A DNA stretch of 64,000 nucleotides from Bacteroidetes bacterium UBA7674 (lineage in GTDB: Bacteria; Bacteroidota; Bacteroidia; Chitinophagales; Chitinophagaceae): the NCBI GenBank assembly GCA_002483105.1, contig DLHG01000004.1, positions 204,581-268,580 on the forward strand, given 5' to 3'. The stretch's first letter is position 1. The number at the start of each line of letters is the position of its first letter. Positions 62,101 to 64,000 of this stretch are shown in pieces. The notes beneath the pieces were generated by a model that worked only from the letters and a program-made list of their open reading frames with translations, was not told the DNA's origin and made no database searches. A program made the translations under genes and the position numbers.

Positions 62101-63114
62101 ATGCAATTGCTCCAAAACGTTTCTCTAAAGCCATACAATACATTCGGCATGGATGTAGTTGCTGAGTATTTTTTAACGCTCAACGATGAACAGCTATTGC
62201 CAACGATCACCGCCGATACATCATTACCACTAGAGCGGAAGATACTGGGCGGCGGCAGCAATGTGCTGATAACAAAACCTGTTACAGGGCTACTGATACA
62301 CAATCAGCTGAAAGGTATAGAAGTGATCACTGAAGACGAAAACCATGTGTGGCTGAAAGTTGCATCGGGCGAAGTATGGCATGAACTGGTGATGTACGCC
62401 ATCAGCAAGGGTTGGGCGGGAATTGAAAACCTCGCACTCATACCCGGAACAGTAGGCGCGTCTCCTATGCAGAACATAGGCGCATATGGCGTGGAAGCAA
62501 AAGAAACGATCGAATCTGTTACATTCTGGAATTGGGAGGAGGCTAAATTCACCACTCTCAGCAATAGCGAATGCAACTTCGGTTATCGTGACAGCATCTT
62601 TAAGCATGAGCTGAAAGACAAGGTGTTCATTACTTCCGTTGTTTACAAATTGAATAAGAAACCTAACCTCAATACCAGCTATGGCGCTATCTCGCAGGAG
62701 TTAGAGAAAATGGGCGTGAAGGACATCACTATCAAAGCTATCGCAGATGCTGTCATTGCTATCCGAAGCAGTAAGCTGCCCGATCCAAAGGAAATAGGAA
62801 ATGCCGGTAGCTTCTTTAAAAATCCTACTCTTCCTGTAGCACAATACGCATCCCTTAAAGAGCAATATGCTGATATCCCTTCCTATCCTGTAAGTGATAC
62901 GATGGTAAAAGTACCTGCAGGTTGGCTCATAGAGCAATGCGGCTGGAAAGGCAAGCGTGCAGGCGATACAGGCGTACATGCAAAGCAAGCCCTTGTGTTG
63001 GTAAATTACGGCAATGCCAAAGGTGCAGATGTCTGGCACCTCTCAGGCGAAGTAGTCGATTCTGTAAAAGATAAATTCGGGATAGAATTAGAACGCGAGG
63101 TCCAGGTCTGGTAA
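62101..63114 (+). CDS. murB: UDP-N-acetylmuramate dehydrogenase MurB
   Basis: 337-residue FAD enzyme reducing UDP-GlcNAc-enolpyruvate, the product of MurA, to UDP-MurNAc. FAD-binding LGGGSNVLITKPVTGLLIHN, IPGTVGASPMQNIGAYG, catalytic Ser in NAGSFFKNP, and the C-terminal WLIEQCGWKGKRAGDTGVHAKQALVLVNYGNA typical of type I MurB. Start at ATG 62101; an in-frame TTG at 62092 lies in the promoter. Its last 27 bp overlap the convergent winged-helix-like gene. Confidence 0.96.
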   Translation: MQLLQNVSLKPYNTFGMDVVAEYFLTLNDEQLLPTITADTSLPLERKILGGGSNVLITKPVTGLLIHNQLKGIEVITEDENHVWLKVASGEVWHELVMYAISKGWAGIENLALIPGTVGASPMQNIGAYGVEAKETIESVTFWNWEEAKFTTLSNSECNFGYRDSIFKHELKDKVFITSVVYKLNKKPNLNTSYGAISQELEKMGVKDITIKAIADAVIAIRSSKLPDPKEIGNAGSFFKNPTLPVAQYASLKEQYADIPSYPVSDTMVKVPAGWLIEQCGWKGKRAGDTGVHAKQALVLVNYGNAKGADVWHLSGEVVDSVKDKFGIELEREVQVW

Positions 63115-63441
63115 ACCATCCATACCTCTTAACATCTTCACATAAGTTCCTGAAGGATCCTCTGTCATCAAATAAGGAGTAAGCTCCTCAAGCGAATAAT
63201 TGTCTTCAAGAAATAGAATGCCTTTTTCTGTTATCACATAATTAAACTTTCTATCTCCTATTACTTTCTCAAGGTATCCATCTGCCGCTAGTTCTTCTAA
63301 TAAAATAAGGTATTTATGATGAGCGGTTGAGCGATCAAATAATCGCTGAAACCAATAGTCATTATAAGCCTCTCTCTTATTAAAGCGCGGATCATCCTTT
63401 GTCAGTTTCAGCATGAATATTTTAAGCAAGGGGATATTCAT
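63088..63441 (-). CDS. Winged-helix-like small protein coupled to a histidine kinase
   Basis: 117 residues without signal peptide. The central part (LLEELAADGYLEKVIGDRKFNYVITEKGILFLEDN) has the recognition-helix and wing pattern of winged-helix proteins; the C-terminal 30 residues are acidic. Its ATG overlaps the stop of the histidine-kinase gene as TAATG (63439-63443), so the two are translationally coupled. Could be a small transcription factor or a modulator of the kinase; not a receiver domain. An internal Met (tenth codon) is an alternative start. Family not recognised. Confidence 0.6.
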   Translation of the reverse strand: MNIPLLKIFMLKLTKDDPRFNKREAYNDYWFQRLFDRSTAHHKYLILLEELAADGYLEKVIGDRKFNYVITEKGILFLEDNYSLEELTPYLMTEDPSGTYVKMLRGMDGLPDLDLAF

Positions 63442-64000
63442 TAGCTCATTTTGTTTTGTCCCGGCGTTTCCACGATCGGAAGCCTGATAAAGAAAGTAGT
63501 TCCTTCATCTTCGATCGTTTCAAACCATATCTGCCCCTGCCAGAACTCAATGATCTTCTTGGTCATGGCAAGTCCTAAGCCCGTACCTGAGCTCTTGGTG
63601 GTAAAGTATGGCTGGAAGATACGTTCCGCCACATCAGCCGCTATACCCTGTCCGTTATCGGTGATGCTGATGAGCGCGTTGTTTCCTTCCGTAGTCAGCA
63701 CTACATATATCCTACCCTCTTTGCCTTCGGGTATCGCCTGCAAAGCATTTTCCAGCAGGTTGGTAAACACACGCAGCAGTTGACTCCTGTCAGAGAACAC
63801 AATAAGCTGTTCATCTGTTTTACTAATACTCACTTTCGTAGTTTGCTCATTCAGGTAAAGCTCCAGTGCAACATCCAGCAACTCATTAAGGTTCAATTCT
63901 TCTGGCCGTGCTTCCGGCATCTTAGCGAAGTTGGAGAACTCAGAGGCGATATAAGAAAGGTTGTCTATCTGCTCTATGAGTGAAGTTGATACTTTCACCG
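63441..64000 (-). CDS. Sensor histidine kinase, C-terminal part (runs off the window)
   Basis: About 185 residues are visible; the N-terminus lies beyond 64000. It begins just after the phosphoacceptor region (LIEQIDNLSYIASEFSNFAKMPEA, typical of NtrY/NtrB-like kinases) and contains a full HATPase_c domain: N box FTNLLENALQAIP, G1 ITDNGQGIA, F box IFQPYFTTKSSGTGLGLAM, G2 GTTFFIRLPI. Probably partner of a regulator outside the window. Coupled to the winged-helix-like gene downstream. Confidence 0.88.
   Translation of the reverse strand, partial: VKVSTSLIEQIDNLSYIASEFSNFAKMPEARPEELNLNELLDVALELYLNEQTTKVSISKTDEQLIVFSDRSQLLRVFTNLLENALQAIPEGKEGRIYVVLTTEGNNALISITDNGQGIAADVAERIFQPYFTTKSSGTGLGLAMTKKIIEFWQGQIWFETIEDEGTTFFIRLPIVETPGQNKMS

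Overview
The window reads as chromosomal DNA of a Bacteroidota member, most likely Chitinophagales/Chitinophagaceae-like. Support: two proteins with C-terminal type IX secretion (T9SS) sorting domains; families largely confined to this phylum (GLPGLI protein, DUF4290, DUF4293, DUF4476, the six-heme ActA subunit of alternative complex III); many copies of the Bacteroidota -7 promoter element TAnnTTTG; and almost no Shine-Dalgarno sequences. Genes are dense, mostly housekeeping, and separated by strong intrinsic terminators. I found no tRNA, rRNA, CRISPR array, transposase or prophage.

Layout. 1-5 kb: ActA cytochrome, divergent SDR and DJ-1/PfpI genes, a small secreted protein, a pRiA4b ORF-3-like protein, miaA. 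5-8 kb (minus): CPBP protease, cdsA and psd, plus a small Cys-Cys repeat protein. 8-16 kb: dxs, a conserved hypothetical, a T9SS-sorted Omp28-like protein, then a TPP riboswitch driving a TonB-dependent receptor, and a membrane zinc peptidase. 16-21 kb: a CstB-like persulfide dioxygenase/rhodanese, murA translationally coupled to a 54-residue lipoprotein, DUF4290, and a second Omp28-like T9SS protein. 21-32 kb: moxR, serS, DUF4293, two tandem beta-barrel paralogues, aminopeptidase P, ychF, plsC, a membrane protein, a YfiT/DinB enzyme, a DUF4476 protein. 32-43 kb: B12-dependent ribonucleotide reductase, gcvH, VanZ-like protein, a heptose-activation/glycosyltransferase cluster interrupted by an AT-rich four-helix-bundle gene, a TPR protein, a PAS membrane protein, arfB. 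43-55 kb: PaaE-like reductase, mutL, a NagZ/beta-lactamase-fold fusion, an outer-membrane receptor plus GLPGLI pair, a cystathionine gamma-synthase-type enzyme, ruvB. 55-64 kb: a beta-helix lipoprotein, a two-component system, a GT39 transferase, dipeptide epimerase, murB, a winged-helix-like protein and the 3' part of a histidine kinase.

Several genes share a cell-envelope theme: phospholipid synthesis (cdsA, psd, plsC), peptidoglycan synthesis and recycling (murA, murB, NagZ fusion, Ala-Glu epimerase), surface glycan (heptose kinase, nucleotidyltransferase, glycosyltransferase) and outer-membrane uptake. The most interesting non-coding signals are: two nearly identical 22-bp palindromic sites placed upstream of the LuxR-type response regulator and of the adjacent lipoprotein gene; inverted GTTGAT-rich repeats bracketing the four-helix-bundle gene; TAnnTTTG elements only 4-8 nt before several start codons, implying leaderless mRNAs; dispersed low-complexity leader repeats abutting start codons; and a 21-bp tandem repeat upstream of the DUF4476 gene.
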